Origin: Pinguiococcus pyrenoidosus
Lineage: Eukaryota > Sar > Pinguiophyceae > Pinguiochrysidales > Pinguiochrysidaceae
Direction: 5' to 3'
NCBI GenBank assembly: GCA_019677205.1
Contig: JAAMXY010000628.1
Location: forward strand, 5,574 to 43,115
DNA length: 37,542 nt
Shown here: piece after piece, positions 29,244-37,542 of the stretch
Layout of the letters: the number at the start of each line of letters is the position of its first letter
Position numbering within the stretch: position 1 is the stretch's first letter
The notes under the pieces: generated by a model
What the model was told of the DNA's origin: nothing
Database searches by the model: none
The model's input: only the letters and a program-made list of their open reading frames with translations
Program-made: the position numbers and the translations under genes

Positions 29244-30273
29244 ATGGCAACCAAGCGACCTCGGACCTTCTCCCCCGCGCTCCTGCTGGCCTTGGCCACA
29301 TTGTGGCCAGCGGCCGCATTGGTGCCGCTGGGCCGCGGCTCCCACGTGGCGCTGGTGACCCCTATGACGAGCGACGGCGCGGTGGATCTGCCGGCGTTGA
29401 AGAGCCTTCTACAGCTGCACGTGGCCTCTGGCACCGACGGGGTGGTGGCCTTGGGCACCACAGGCGAGGCCGCCACCCTGAGCATGGAGGAGAGGCAGGC
29501 GGTGCTGGAGGTGTGCGTGGAGGAGCTGGCCGGCAAGATTCCCCTGACCGTCGGCGTCGGAACAATCAACCCCAAGGCCACCATCGCAATGGCGGCGCAA
29601 GCGGCAAGGTGCTTCGAGACCCGCGAGAGGTCCCTGGAGAGCAGCTGACCCCAACCCGACCCTCTCTTGCAGCGTGGGCGCCGACGCCAGCCTGGTCGTC
29701 ACGCCCTACTACGTCAAGCCGACGCAGGCGGGCTGCGTCGAGTACTTCGAGCACATCGCCGCGGAGACGGAGCTGCCCGTCGTGCTCTACAACGTGCCTG
29801 GCAGGACGGCCTGCGACCTCAAGCCCGAGACGGTGGCCAAGCTGGCGCCCAACCCCAAGATCGTGGGCATCAAGGAGGCGACGGGCGATGTGTCCAGGGT
29901 TCCGCAGCTGCGAGAGCTCTGTGGAGAGGACTTCCTGCTCTACAGCGGCGACGACGCCACGAGTATGCAGTTCTGCCTGGATGGCGGGGATGGCTCCATC
30001 AGCGTCACGGCCAACGTGGCGCCCAAGGAGATGCACGAGATGCTCATGACCGCCGCCGAGGGGAAGGCCGCGGAGGCCAAGAGCATCAACGAGCCGCTGC
30101 TGGCGCTGCACGACGACCTCTTCTTGGAGTCGAATCCCATCCCTGCCAAGTGGGTGCTGCATCGCATGGGCCTCGTAAAAGAGGGCATCCGCATGCCGAT
30201 GACCTGGCTCGACAGCGCCTACGTTTCTCCACTCGAGAAGGCGATGGAGAAGGCGGGGATCGCGCTGCCGTAG
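29244..30273 (+). CDS. dapA: 4-hydroxy-tetrahydrodipicolinate synthase (DHDPS)
   Basis: Condenses pyruvate with aspartate semialdehyde, the first committed step of diaminopimelate-route lysine synthesis, in plastids of algae and plants. Exons 29244-29608 and 29673-30273 (64-nt GT-AG intron, phase preserved), 321 aa. Residues 1-25 have a basic head and a hydrophobic Leu/Ala core ending PAAA, like a signal peptide; the enzyme fold starts almost at once (GSHVALVTP). Active-site features: T72-T73 in GTTGEAATLS, Y134-Y135 in VTPYYVKP, Schiff-base K189 in GIKEATG. The C-terminal half (SVTANVAP, ESNPIPAKW) resembles proteobacterial DapA, suggesting bacterial or endosymbiotic origin. Start: the only ATG giving the signal-like leader. 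Head to head with OGT. Confidence 0.95.
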
Positions 30274-30317
30274 CAAGGGAGCAGAGTAGGGCCCGCGGTA
30301 TCAAAATTGAAGGCAGA

Positions 30318-30353
30318 TCTTCTTCTTCTTCTTCTTCTTCTTCTTCTTCTTCT
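30318..30353. repeat. CTT trinucleotide microsatellite
   Basis: About twelve CTT units 45 bp past the DHDPS stop, in the 248-bp spacer between the convergent DHDPS and potassium-channel genes; probably in the 3' untranslated region of one or both. Confidence 0.9.
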
Positions 30354-30521
30354 GCAGGGCTCGCTCTGTATGACGCCACATGATGCCCACTGCTTGTATG
30401 CTTGTCTAGCTCTTCTTTGCTTGTCTCCCATGTTATTCGCCTGCGTACGGCCACTACCCGGCAAGGGGCGGCGTAAGCCTGCCTCCCAGCCGCACCTACG
30501 TTGCGCTATCGCGATGCAATC

Positions 30522-33500
30522 TCATGCCATATGCTCGTTCTTCTCGCAGGTCCGCGAGCTTTTTCTCAGCGGCGGCGCGCGCTTCGGAGAGGACCGCACT
30601 TCCCGGTTGGCAGCCGCTCGAGTGCGCGCGGGCTCGCCGAGGACGAAGACGCGGTCTCCCTCGTGCAGCACGGTATCTGCTCGCGGCGCCGTGTACACGT
30701 ATGGCTCGGTGCTCTTCCTTGTGCCTGCCTTGCGATACAGGCCGACCGCGATCAGGTTCAGCGGCGGCGCAACGAGCTCCTGGTACAACTCGCCATACGA
30801 ATGCCGACACAGATCCTTGGGCACGGTCATCATGTATATCCGTGAGTTGTGCGGATGATGATGGTGATGGTGATGGTGGTGGTGGTGATGGTGGTGGTGG
30901 TGCTGCTGATGGTGGGAATGGTGCTGCTGAGGATGGTGGGAATGACGATGCTGCCCTCGGGAGGAATGCCGCCCGTGTCTCCTGCTGATCTCGGAGTCCT
31001 CCGCGAGGCCGTCGGACAGCTGGGTCTTGAGCAGCCGATCCTTCCTGGTGAGGCGCTTTCGCTCGCTAACCGACAGCTGCGCTCCGATCGCCGGCGAGTC
31101 GAGCGGATGATCCGGCCTCAACCCACCAATCTTGCGCTCGTAGATCGCCGCGGGCGCCGACTCCCTTCGATCCGCAGTGGATTTGATGGTCGGTCTCCAC
31201 GCCTTGGCGCCGGCTTGTGTCAAGGCCTTGTCGTCCTTGTAGGACGACATGAGATCACTCCGAGGGCCGAAGTCCGTCATGCTTCGGACGCGCTGCCGGC
31301 CACTGAACTCCACGCGCGCCGCGTCTTCATCCGAAGGCTTCCGCAAGAAGTCCTTCGAGGCGCGCCGGGGCTCTCGGCCAGCCTTGCCTTGTGGCTCGGG
31401 CGAGTGGTGGCGCTTGCTGTGATGCGAGGCTCCAAAGGTGCTCATGTCGAGAAGCTGCTCGATGAAGTCGATGATCGGTGGGCGGTAGAAGGCCTGGCAG
31501 AGCAGCGCATCCATGCTGCTCACGCTGAACGTCTTTCCCGCCGCCGCCAAAGGCCACAGGTACGAGCACTCGTCGCCGAGCTCCTGGAGGCGTCGGACAC
31601 TCTCGTCGCGCAGCGGGTGGAGGAAGCGCAAGTTCGACTCGTAGACTAGTTCCACGCTCAGATGCGCATCGGACCGAAGCAGTGGGAGCAGCTTGAGAAA
31701 CGCCACCAGGACCGTGCTGTCGACGAGGGTCTCCTCTGCATCCTCCTGGATGTCGCCGTTGGGCGAAGCCAACAGGATGATGGAGCCCGCTCGGTGCGCG
31801 CCTGCCCGCATCAGGTCCCGGGTGCTCAGAGGCGATCCAGCGATGACCGCTGCGGTCTTGTCCGTCTCACCGAGGCGCCACAGCGCCTCACAGAACTTCG
31901 GCACGTTCTCAGGGGAGCTCAGGAAGATGAAGGGCACCGAGTCTTCCTCCGTCGACTCGCCAAAGTCGCCATTCGCACCTGCAGTAGGGCGCTCCGGTGC
32001 ACCTGCGTCCTCGTGCACCTCGTACGGATTCGAGCGGCGCCAGATCCAAGCTGCCGACTGCGTGCGGAAGGGGCGCATCAAGCAGTCCAAATGGGGCATG
32101 CTGGGGTGCATGCCGATCACCAGAAGATGGCGAGACCGGTGCGGCGATGCCTTGCGCGGCGTGTCGGCCGTGGCAGAGGCGTGGTATCTTCGGTCAAACG
32201 CTTCCTCGAAGCTCGGCGACGCCATGGAGCGCATCTCTTCATTCTCGGAGACGTAGCCCCACTTCCACCGCACCCACGTCGACTCCGGGGGCTTTTCGTA
32301 CGTCGTGGCCGGCCCAGACGTGCTCATGCCAGGGCGCAAGCCGCCAGAAAGCCCTCCCGACAGGGATCGGATCGGCGTTTCCAATCTCGCCGGCGGCAAG
32401 GGCACCACTTGTAGCTCGCCCTGGATCTTTTTCAGGAGCATTCTCGCCTCGCTGCCGCTCAATTCCTCCACATTTACGTCCTTCAGATTCCGCTGAAGCA
32501 CCTCCTTGGAGGACTGACTTCCCGGAGCTTGGCGGGTCGGCAACGGCTTGTCTTCCGACGACGAATCATTCTGTGCCGCCACGACTGAGAGCGGACGCTT
32601 CTTGAGCAAGTCCTTGATGTCCCGAGTGGCATTGGGATAGGCGGCGGGCCTCCCTTCCTCCGGCGTTCCCGAATTTTTGTGTTCAGGGACGCTGTCCAGG
32701 GAGGGCGGCGGCGGCGGCGGCGGTGGCACGCCGCATACGGCGTACCATTCCTCGATGAGGCCTTGATGCCCCGTCCGCTTTCGTCGCATCTTGCACGACC
32801 GGATCACCTGCTGTGCGCGCAGCTTCTGGCCCATGAGTGCATTGTCGATCTCGCGATCATACTCGCCGTCCGCCGTGGTGTGCGCCAGCAGAAGCGCCAG
32901 CTCCGTCTGCTCTTCCGGATCATCCTCGATGTCCTCGTAGGTGGCCTTGACATACTCCCAGATCAGCTGTGCATCCCTCGCGGTGTCGGCAAGAACGAAG
33001 GCGTAGTCGTCCCGCCGGATGCTGTACTTGTGTCCCGGGTTGAGAACGACCCTCCCCTCGAGGCCCTCTACGCCGGAGGTGTTGAACACGCCCAGCAGGA
33101 CTATCTCGAACTCCTGGAAGATGAGAGCGGCCGCCTCGTCGAAGCGCACGTGGTGCAGGTGCGGCGAGAACTCCACGACGTACAGCTGCTTCATGGTACC
33201 CATGTAGTATTCGACGTACCAGCTCGCATCAAGCAGCACCGCCGGGGGCATGACGCTGTGGCTGCGCATGAGGTTGACAAGCAACGTGCTCAGCCCCGGG
33301 CACAGGCAGCTGTGCGCGAGAAGTGACAGCTTCAGAGCGTCCGTGCAGACGACGTGCCGAAGCCCAGCGGTCCTCAGGTGGCGCGTCGCCTGGGGTTGGA
33401 TGAGCTCCGTAAAGACTCTCGGGCCGCTCCCGTTCCTCCGCTGCTCCTGGCAGAAGTTCGCCACGCTCAGCGCCCGCAAGACCACGCCCATGTCCTCCAC

Positions 33501-35139
33501 GTGGGTCTCCTGGCTGTGCTTGTTGACCAGCACCATCACCCCCGCGGCCGTGCGTACGTCGGCCCGCGCCAAGTCCAGCGCGTTCAGAGGAGACCCCTTG
33601 AGGTACGTCACCTTGGATCGGTACGCCGGGTTTCGGATGACGGCGAGAATCGGCGTGGTCGGCTCGTTGGGCGACAGGATCACCACCTGGACCTTGGCGG
33701 ACTCGCGGTGATCCGGGTGGAAGATCTCTCGCAACGCGGTGGTGACGTTGTCGAAGGTGATCGCCCCCATCAGCACCAGGTGGCGGTCCGTGACGTGCTT
33801 GCGGCGGTACGAGCCGAGGTGGTTCGACCGCCGCGACAGCACGGAAAGGAGCATCTTCACCTGATAGGGAATGACCACGAACGCGAGGCAGATGATCGCC
33901 GCCATGGTCAGTCGCGCCGCTGTGCTGGAGGGCGAGATGTCGCCGTAGCCGACCGTGGTGATGGTCACGATCACGAAGTACACCGCGTGATGGAAGTCGA
34001 AGTTCCGGTCGGCGTTGTCCTCGATGCCCCCCTTCTTGGACTCCAGCGTATGGATGATGGCGCTGGCGATGAACACCGTCCCCACGGTAGCGATTATCAG
34101 GCTGATGGACTGGTGCGCGAGCTCCCGGTTCTGCGCCTGCGCGCTGGTGACGCTCGAGGACGTGTCTCCCGCGAAGCCTCCGAGGAGACCAGCCGCTTCC
34201 CCGAAGCCTTCCTTCGCCGCCTTCTCTCGCGAGCGGTACAGACTCCGGTTCTCGTGGATCAGCGTCAAGCGATGGATCCGGAGCAACCGCGCCGCCTTGA
34301 GCACCCGCAGGAACCTCAAGTAGCCGTAGCGCGTCTCGCGGCCCAAGACGATGATGGGCAGCAGGGCGACGACGTCCACCACCGCGCCGCCGCTTCTCAG
34401 GTAGTCCAGCGGGTTCTCCGCCGCGAAGAGGTGGACGAAGATGTCGAAGGCGAAGACGATGAAGGTGATGATCTCGATGGCCACGAAGTACGCCTCTTCC
34501 TCCGGAGTCTCCATGTCCATGTACGTCTCCAGGATGTACACCACGCAGCTCAGGACGGACAGGAAGATCTGGAACAGCTGATACCGCACGTTGCTGTACA
34601 GGTCTCTGGCCAAGGTCTTGAGGAAAGGCTTGCGGCGGCCGTGGCCGGAGCCCTGGGCCTCCTGGATCACTTTCAGAAGCGTCGTGGGGGTCACATGGGC
34701 GTGCTTCCCGCCGTCCTCCGCGTTCTCGGCGTCACTTGCTCTGCAAGGCGCCGGCTGGTTCGGTCAGCCTTTTGCAGACATGGCACCCAGGTGCCCTAGA
34801 TGCGCAGCTACGAAAGAAAACGACAGTCGCACCTCTCAATGGAGTGCTGTCGGTGGTGAACGCGCTTCATCAAGTCCGCGTGAGACTCGCGCTGCCGCAG
34901 TGACAGCTGGAACAGCCTTTTGCGCGCTCTCTCCAGCTCTTCCAGCTCCTTGCGGTCTGCCAGAGGTAGGAGATGCACCCTGCCCACGCGAAAAACCGCG
35001 GAATTAGCCCCGAAGAATCGCTTTTCCACTCAATTTTCCTGCGAAAAAGAGAAGATTCGGACCATTCTCGACTATTGCTTTGGCTGACGTCCGAATCTCG
35101 CCGCCGCAGCTCGATGGTGCCGTCCTCGGTGAAGTTCAT
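30522..35139 (-). CDS. Slo/BK-like RCK-domain potassium channel
   Basis: A six-helix tetrameric K+ channel gated by voltage and by ligand binding to cytosolic RCK domains. The main exon is 34740-30522. The open frame upstream of GTG 34694 has no ATG and meets a TGA, but a good acceptor at 34741 joins in phase to exon 34979-34833, which encodes a charged helix (RKELEELERARKRL). A first exon 35139-35063 starting MNFTEDGTIELRRR is tentative because its donor is weak; with it the protein is 1,480 aa. Counting from V91 (34694): S1 131-148, S2 158-182, S3 194-208, S4 215-232 with repeated Arg/Lys (RFLRVLKAARLLR), S5 286-306, filter TTVGYGD 336-342, S6 352-376. RCK1 follows (HLVLMGAITFDNV); RCK2 begins near HLLVIGMHPSMPH. 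The tail has a 16-His tract before a last RCK2-like segment. Channel family firm; calcium dependence not shown. Confidence 0.92.
30854..30905. repeat. Histidine-codon repeat in the potassium-channel C-terminus
   Basis: ATG/GTG-rich trinucleotide repeat on the plus strand that encodes sixteen consecutive His on the minus strand, flanked by more His/Gln-rich sequence to about 30955. Confidence 0.9.
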
Positions 35140-35689
35140 GAGCTCACGCGGCCTTTCCAAAGGCGGAGCAAGGCGCGCTTAAGCCCAAAACGCCGCTTTG
35201 AACAGCGGAATAACGAGCGCGACAAACCGCAGAACGCAGAAGGAGAGCGCCACAGCGCCGTAAACTGGAACTTTCACTCGGATTTCTGTTTCCACTTTAA
35301 ATGCTACGCGACTCGAAAGGTATGCGGCGGAGAAAAGAAAAAAAGGAGGGGAGCAAAGAGCCGTCTTTTGTGGCGTTCCCGCCAGCCACAGCTGCTGCTG
35401 TTGCCATTGCTGTATGATGCCAAAATAAACGAAGAGGAAGTCACGAGATATTCGATGACTATCTACACGCTTTTCCGCAATTCGTTCATGTGATGACCAA
35501 ATAACATGGAAAGTTTCAAGGTACTCGGGTACTCCCACTCAGTTTCCCGCCATTTCCGCCGTAAATCGAGGAAAGAGCCAAAGCGTTGGCGGACGCCTCT
35601 CTCCTCCTCTTCCTCTCCTCCATCGTCACTCTCCCACGAAGCCCCTCCATCGCGAAGGCCGCTGAGGTTCACGATGCGCCTCTGAGTAC
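35140..35689. promoter_or_regulatory. Spacer upstream of the potassium-channel gene
   Basis: 550 bp with no recognised gene. It includes A-rich stretches (about 35330-35345) and TTTAAA-like sequence near 35296. It presumably holds the channel promoter and, if the small plus-strand gene is real, that promoter too. Confidence 0.4.
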
Positions 35690-36052
35690 ATGGCCGTTCT
35701 GCTGGCGCTCAACCGCGAGGGTTTGGTGGTCTGTCCCGAATGCTTCACTGTTTCGCTGTTCGATAGCCAAGATGAGGGCGCTTGCAGCGCCTGCATGGCG
35801 CCTGAAGGGGCCGCCACTGGTCAACATGGTCCTCCTGCATCTCAGGAAGCTTCTTCTGCCTATGCTAAAGCCGAAGAAAGAGCTTCGCAGGTGGAACGCC
35901 CACCGGAGTCGCTCGTTGTGACGGCTATGGATGCGATGCCTTGGCGAGGAGTGGACTTCCACCACTTCCTCTCGGCCACGGAGGGCGCCACTGGCGCCGA
36001 GTTGGAGTATTTCCTGAAAGTTCGTGGCATCGATGTGGAACATGACGGATGA
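35690..36052 (+). CDS. Possible small zinc-ribbon-like protein, uncharacterised
   Basis: I do not recognise this product. The 120-residue frame starts with an ATG and has two Cys pairs (CPEC near residue 15 and CSAC near 32) spaced like a one-zinc ribbon. An Ala/Glu/Ser-rich linker follows, then a conserved-looking end (MPWRGVDFHHFL, YFLKVRGIDVE). It fits the strict strand alternation of the neighbourhood and sits tail to tail with the adaptor-like gene, 244 bp from its stop. Against it: short, no homologue recalled, and the opposite strand is also open here. It could be an exon of a larger gene. Confidence 0.35.
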   Translation: MAVLLALNREGLVVCPECFTVSLFDSQDEGACSACMAPEGAATGQHGPPASQEASSAYAKAEERASQVERPPESLVVTAMDAMPWRGVDFHHFLSATEGATGAELEYFLKVRGIDVEHDG

Positions 36053-36296
36053 AGGGGGGAGGGAAGGGGCGAAAATCCAAGTGATCTTGGGATCGAGAGG
36101 GGTTCTCGCGCGCGTCAAGAACGTAGGAACGCTGAAGAGAGATGTCCCGAGAGGCGAACAAGTGGCCGGACTACAGGAGAACAGCCGTGTGTATATGGTG
36201 AACAACGATGTCTCAACACTGCCACATGCGCGCTCTCGGCGCCTTTTACTTCTCATTCATGGGACACTTCGCGGGAACGGCCGCCGTCTCACTCCT

Positions 36297-37542
36297 TCAG
36301 GTCCGCAAATTGGAAAACTGTTGCTGCACGCCGAGGTTGCCGAAGGGGTCGTTCTGCTGCGAGCTGGACGGGCGACCTGCGCCCTGTCCCGCGGCGCCGC
36401 CGGCAGAGCCCACGGCCTGCGTCTGCAATCCTGCGTAGGGATCCGGCTGCGTCACGCTCCCCATCTGCGCGTACTGCCCGTGCATCCCGTACGAGGAGCC
36501 TCCGCCCACGCTCTGATAGGCCGACTGCATCGGCAGCGGGGACCCCATGGGTGGCGTCGGCGTCGCCATGCCGGACATCTGGGACACGTCGGACATGCGG
36601 GAGGCCATGGCATTCGAGTTGTACTGCCCCGACATCCGCGAGGGGCCGCCCAGCAGCGGCGAGGCTCCCTGGGAGCCGTACGCTGCCGCCATCGGCATGC
36701 CGGTGGTGGACCCATAGGCAGACGAGTGAAGGGAGCCAAAATTCTGCCGCATCGGGCCGCTGGAGTCGTAGCTCGGGGCTTGGCTTGGGGTGCCCGAGCT
36801 GTAGCCCGGGCTGAGGTTGTTCGAGCCGTAGCTCTGGTACTGCGGGCTGAACTGCTGGGTGCCGCTCGTGTTCGAGTTGTAGCTCGCGTACTGGCTAGCG
36901 CGGTCGGTGGGCTGCAGCTGGCCTGCATGCGTCGAGGAATAAGCAGGCAGGTTCAAGCCCGTGTTGCTGCTCGCCGTGGAGCCGAAGACATCCAAGGGGC
37001 CGCCGCCACCGGCGGTGACGGTGGAGCTGGCGGAAGGAAGCGTCCCAAAGTCCGTCCCGTCGACGTCCAACAAGCTCATCTCGGCGACGCTGTTTCTCAC
37101 GTCCTCTTGCTCTTGTCCTTTCTCCTCGAAAGCACTGAACGCTTCAAAGGCCGGCGCAGCGGCTGCGGGCGCGGCCTGCGCACTCGCCTCCGCCGCGAAC
37201 GCGCCGAACTCCCCGAAGTCGGCGGCCACGGCTGGCGGCGCGTCCGCGTCGTCGTCGAACGCGGAGAAGCCCGTGCTTTCTCTCGCCGGAGCGGCTGCAG
37301 CCGCGACGTCGTCGGCGAAGGCGCCAAAAGCGCCAGCAGCTCCGCTAGCAGCAGCCGCAGACTGCCGGGGTTCTGTCTGCTGCGCGGCGTCCCCTTGGTC
37401 GCCTCCGAAGGCGGTGAAGCTGGCATCTCCGTCCGCAACCGGCGCTGCTGCTGTGTCATCCGCAAATGCAGCAAACTCTGACGCTTCGAAGGCCACCGAC
37501 TGGCAAAAGTCCGCGTCGAAAACGCCGCTGCTGGCTGAGGCC
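36297..37542 (-). CDS. Trafficking-adaptor-like protein, C-terminal part (5' end outside window)
   Basis: An open frame enters from the right edge and ends at TGA 36297-36299, giving about 414 residues; no start lies inside (the first candidate is a GTG at 37496 with coding sequence continuing upstream). The right half repeats short F-x-x-F and acidic motifs (SEFAAFADD, AFGAFADD, GFSAFDDD, FGEFGAF, FEAFSAF); the left half is Ser/Tyr/Gly/Gln-rich with many Met and ends in DPYAGL and NDPFGNLG. Such disordered, Phe-Asp-rich tails bind clathrin adaptor ears in epsin, AP180/CALM and some ArfGAP proteins. No ENTH, ANTH or ArfGAP domain is in the window, so the exact family is inference. Confidence 0.75.
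   Translation of the reverse strand, partial: ASASSGVFDADFCQSVAFEASEFAAFADDTAAAPVADGDASFTAFGGDQGDAAQQTEPRQSAAAASGAAGAFGAFADDVAAAAAPARESTGFSAFDDDADAPPAVAADFGEFGAFAAEASAQAAPAAAAPAFEAFSAFEEKGQEQEDVRNSVAEMSLLDVDGTDFGTLPSASSTVTAGGGGPLDVFGSTASSNTGLNLPAYSSTHAGQLQPTDRASQYASYNSNTSGTQQFSPQYQSYGSNNLSPGYSSGTPSQAPSYDSSGPMRQNFGSLHSSAYGSTTGMPMAAAYGSQGASPLLGGPSRMSGQYNSNAMASRMSDVSQMSGMATPTPPMGSPLPMQSAYQSVGGGSSYGMHGQYAQMGSVTQPDPYAGLQTQAVGSAGGAAGQGAGRPSSSQQNDPFGNLGVQQQFSNLRT

Noticed and set aside
34694-34696. GTG at 34694 or the overlapping ATG at 34696 as start of the potassium channel
   Set aside because: GTG starts are not expected in nuclear genes and the ATG is out of frame; an upstream exon joined through the acceptor at 34741 explains the sequence better.
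33354-34799. 481-codon plus-strand frame over the potassium-channel gene
   Set aside because: Antisense to the pore and RCK1 region, which has unmistakable channel motifs; composition is typical of a mirror frame.
35669-36256. 195-codon minus-strand frame opposite the small zinc-ribbon candidate
   Set aside because: No domain recognised and Arg/Ser-rich; less protein-like than the plus-strand frame, though neither is proven.
36024-37481. 485-codon plus-strand frame over the adaptor-like gene
   Set aside because: Arg/His/Ala-rich mirror of the minus-strand repeat-rich frame; no domain.

Overview
This is a draft nuclear segment from a GC-rich microbial eukaryote, most likely a plastid-bearing alga. 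The genes have short GT-AG introns (57-135 nt in the well-supported cases, one of 407 nt). Two proteins carry N-terminal targeting regions: a signal-peptide-like stretch on a bacterial-type dihydrodipicolinate synthase and a twin-arginine-like motif on an O-GlcNAc-transferase-like protein. Canonical GT donors and constantly alternating strands argue against a dinoflagellate or kinetoplastid. I cannot name the species. A 17-N gap after a G-run (23660-23688) marks a draft assembly.

Layout, left to right: (1) 1-18294, minus: a giant VPS13-type bridge-like lipid transfer protein with no visible intron, at least 6,098 codons and running off the left edge. (2) 19624-21776, plus: PDAT (phospholipid:diacylglycerol acyltransferase), four exons, 639 aa. 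(3) 21845-22813, minus: mitochondrial CGFS monothiol glutaredoxin (GRX5 type), three exons, 166 aa. (4) 23780-26135, plus: a multidomain protein with an OTU fold, SUMO-interaction-like motifs, a RING-H2 finger and a TFIIS-N-like C-terminus, three exons, 710 aa. (5) 26354-28981, minus: an OGT/SEC-like GT41 glycosyltransferase, nine exons. (6) 29244-30273, plus: dihydrodipicolinate synthase, two exons. (7) 30522-about 35139, minus: a large Slo/BK-like potassium channel with RCK domains and a histidine tract. (8) 35690-36052, plus: a possible small zinc-ribbon-like protein. (9) 36297-37542, minus: the C-terminal part of a trafficking-adaptor-like protein rich in F-x-x-F and DPF motifs, open at the right edge.

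The genes alternate strand without exception (-,+,-,+,-,+,-,+?,-). This gives head-to-head pairs that could share promoters and tail-to-tail pairs with 68-248 bp between stop codons. There is no operon-like functional cluster. VPS13 and PDAT, both lipid-handling, share a 1.3-kb divergent promoter region. The spacer between the glutaredoxin and OTU/RING genes holds an unusual cluster of perfect palindromes around an AT-rich island, and the OTU/RING-OGT tail-to-tail spacer holds a nested hairpin.

Exon models were built by hand from splice-site consensus, reading phase and family similarity. All joins keep phase. The only weak one is the first exon of the potassium channel.
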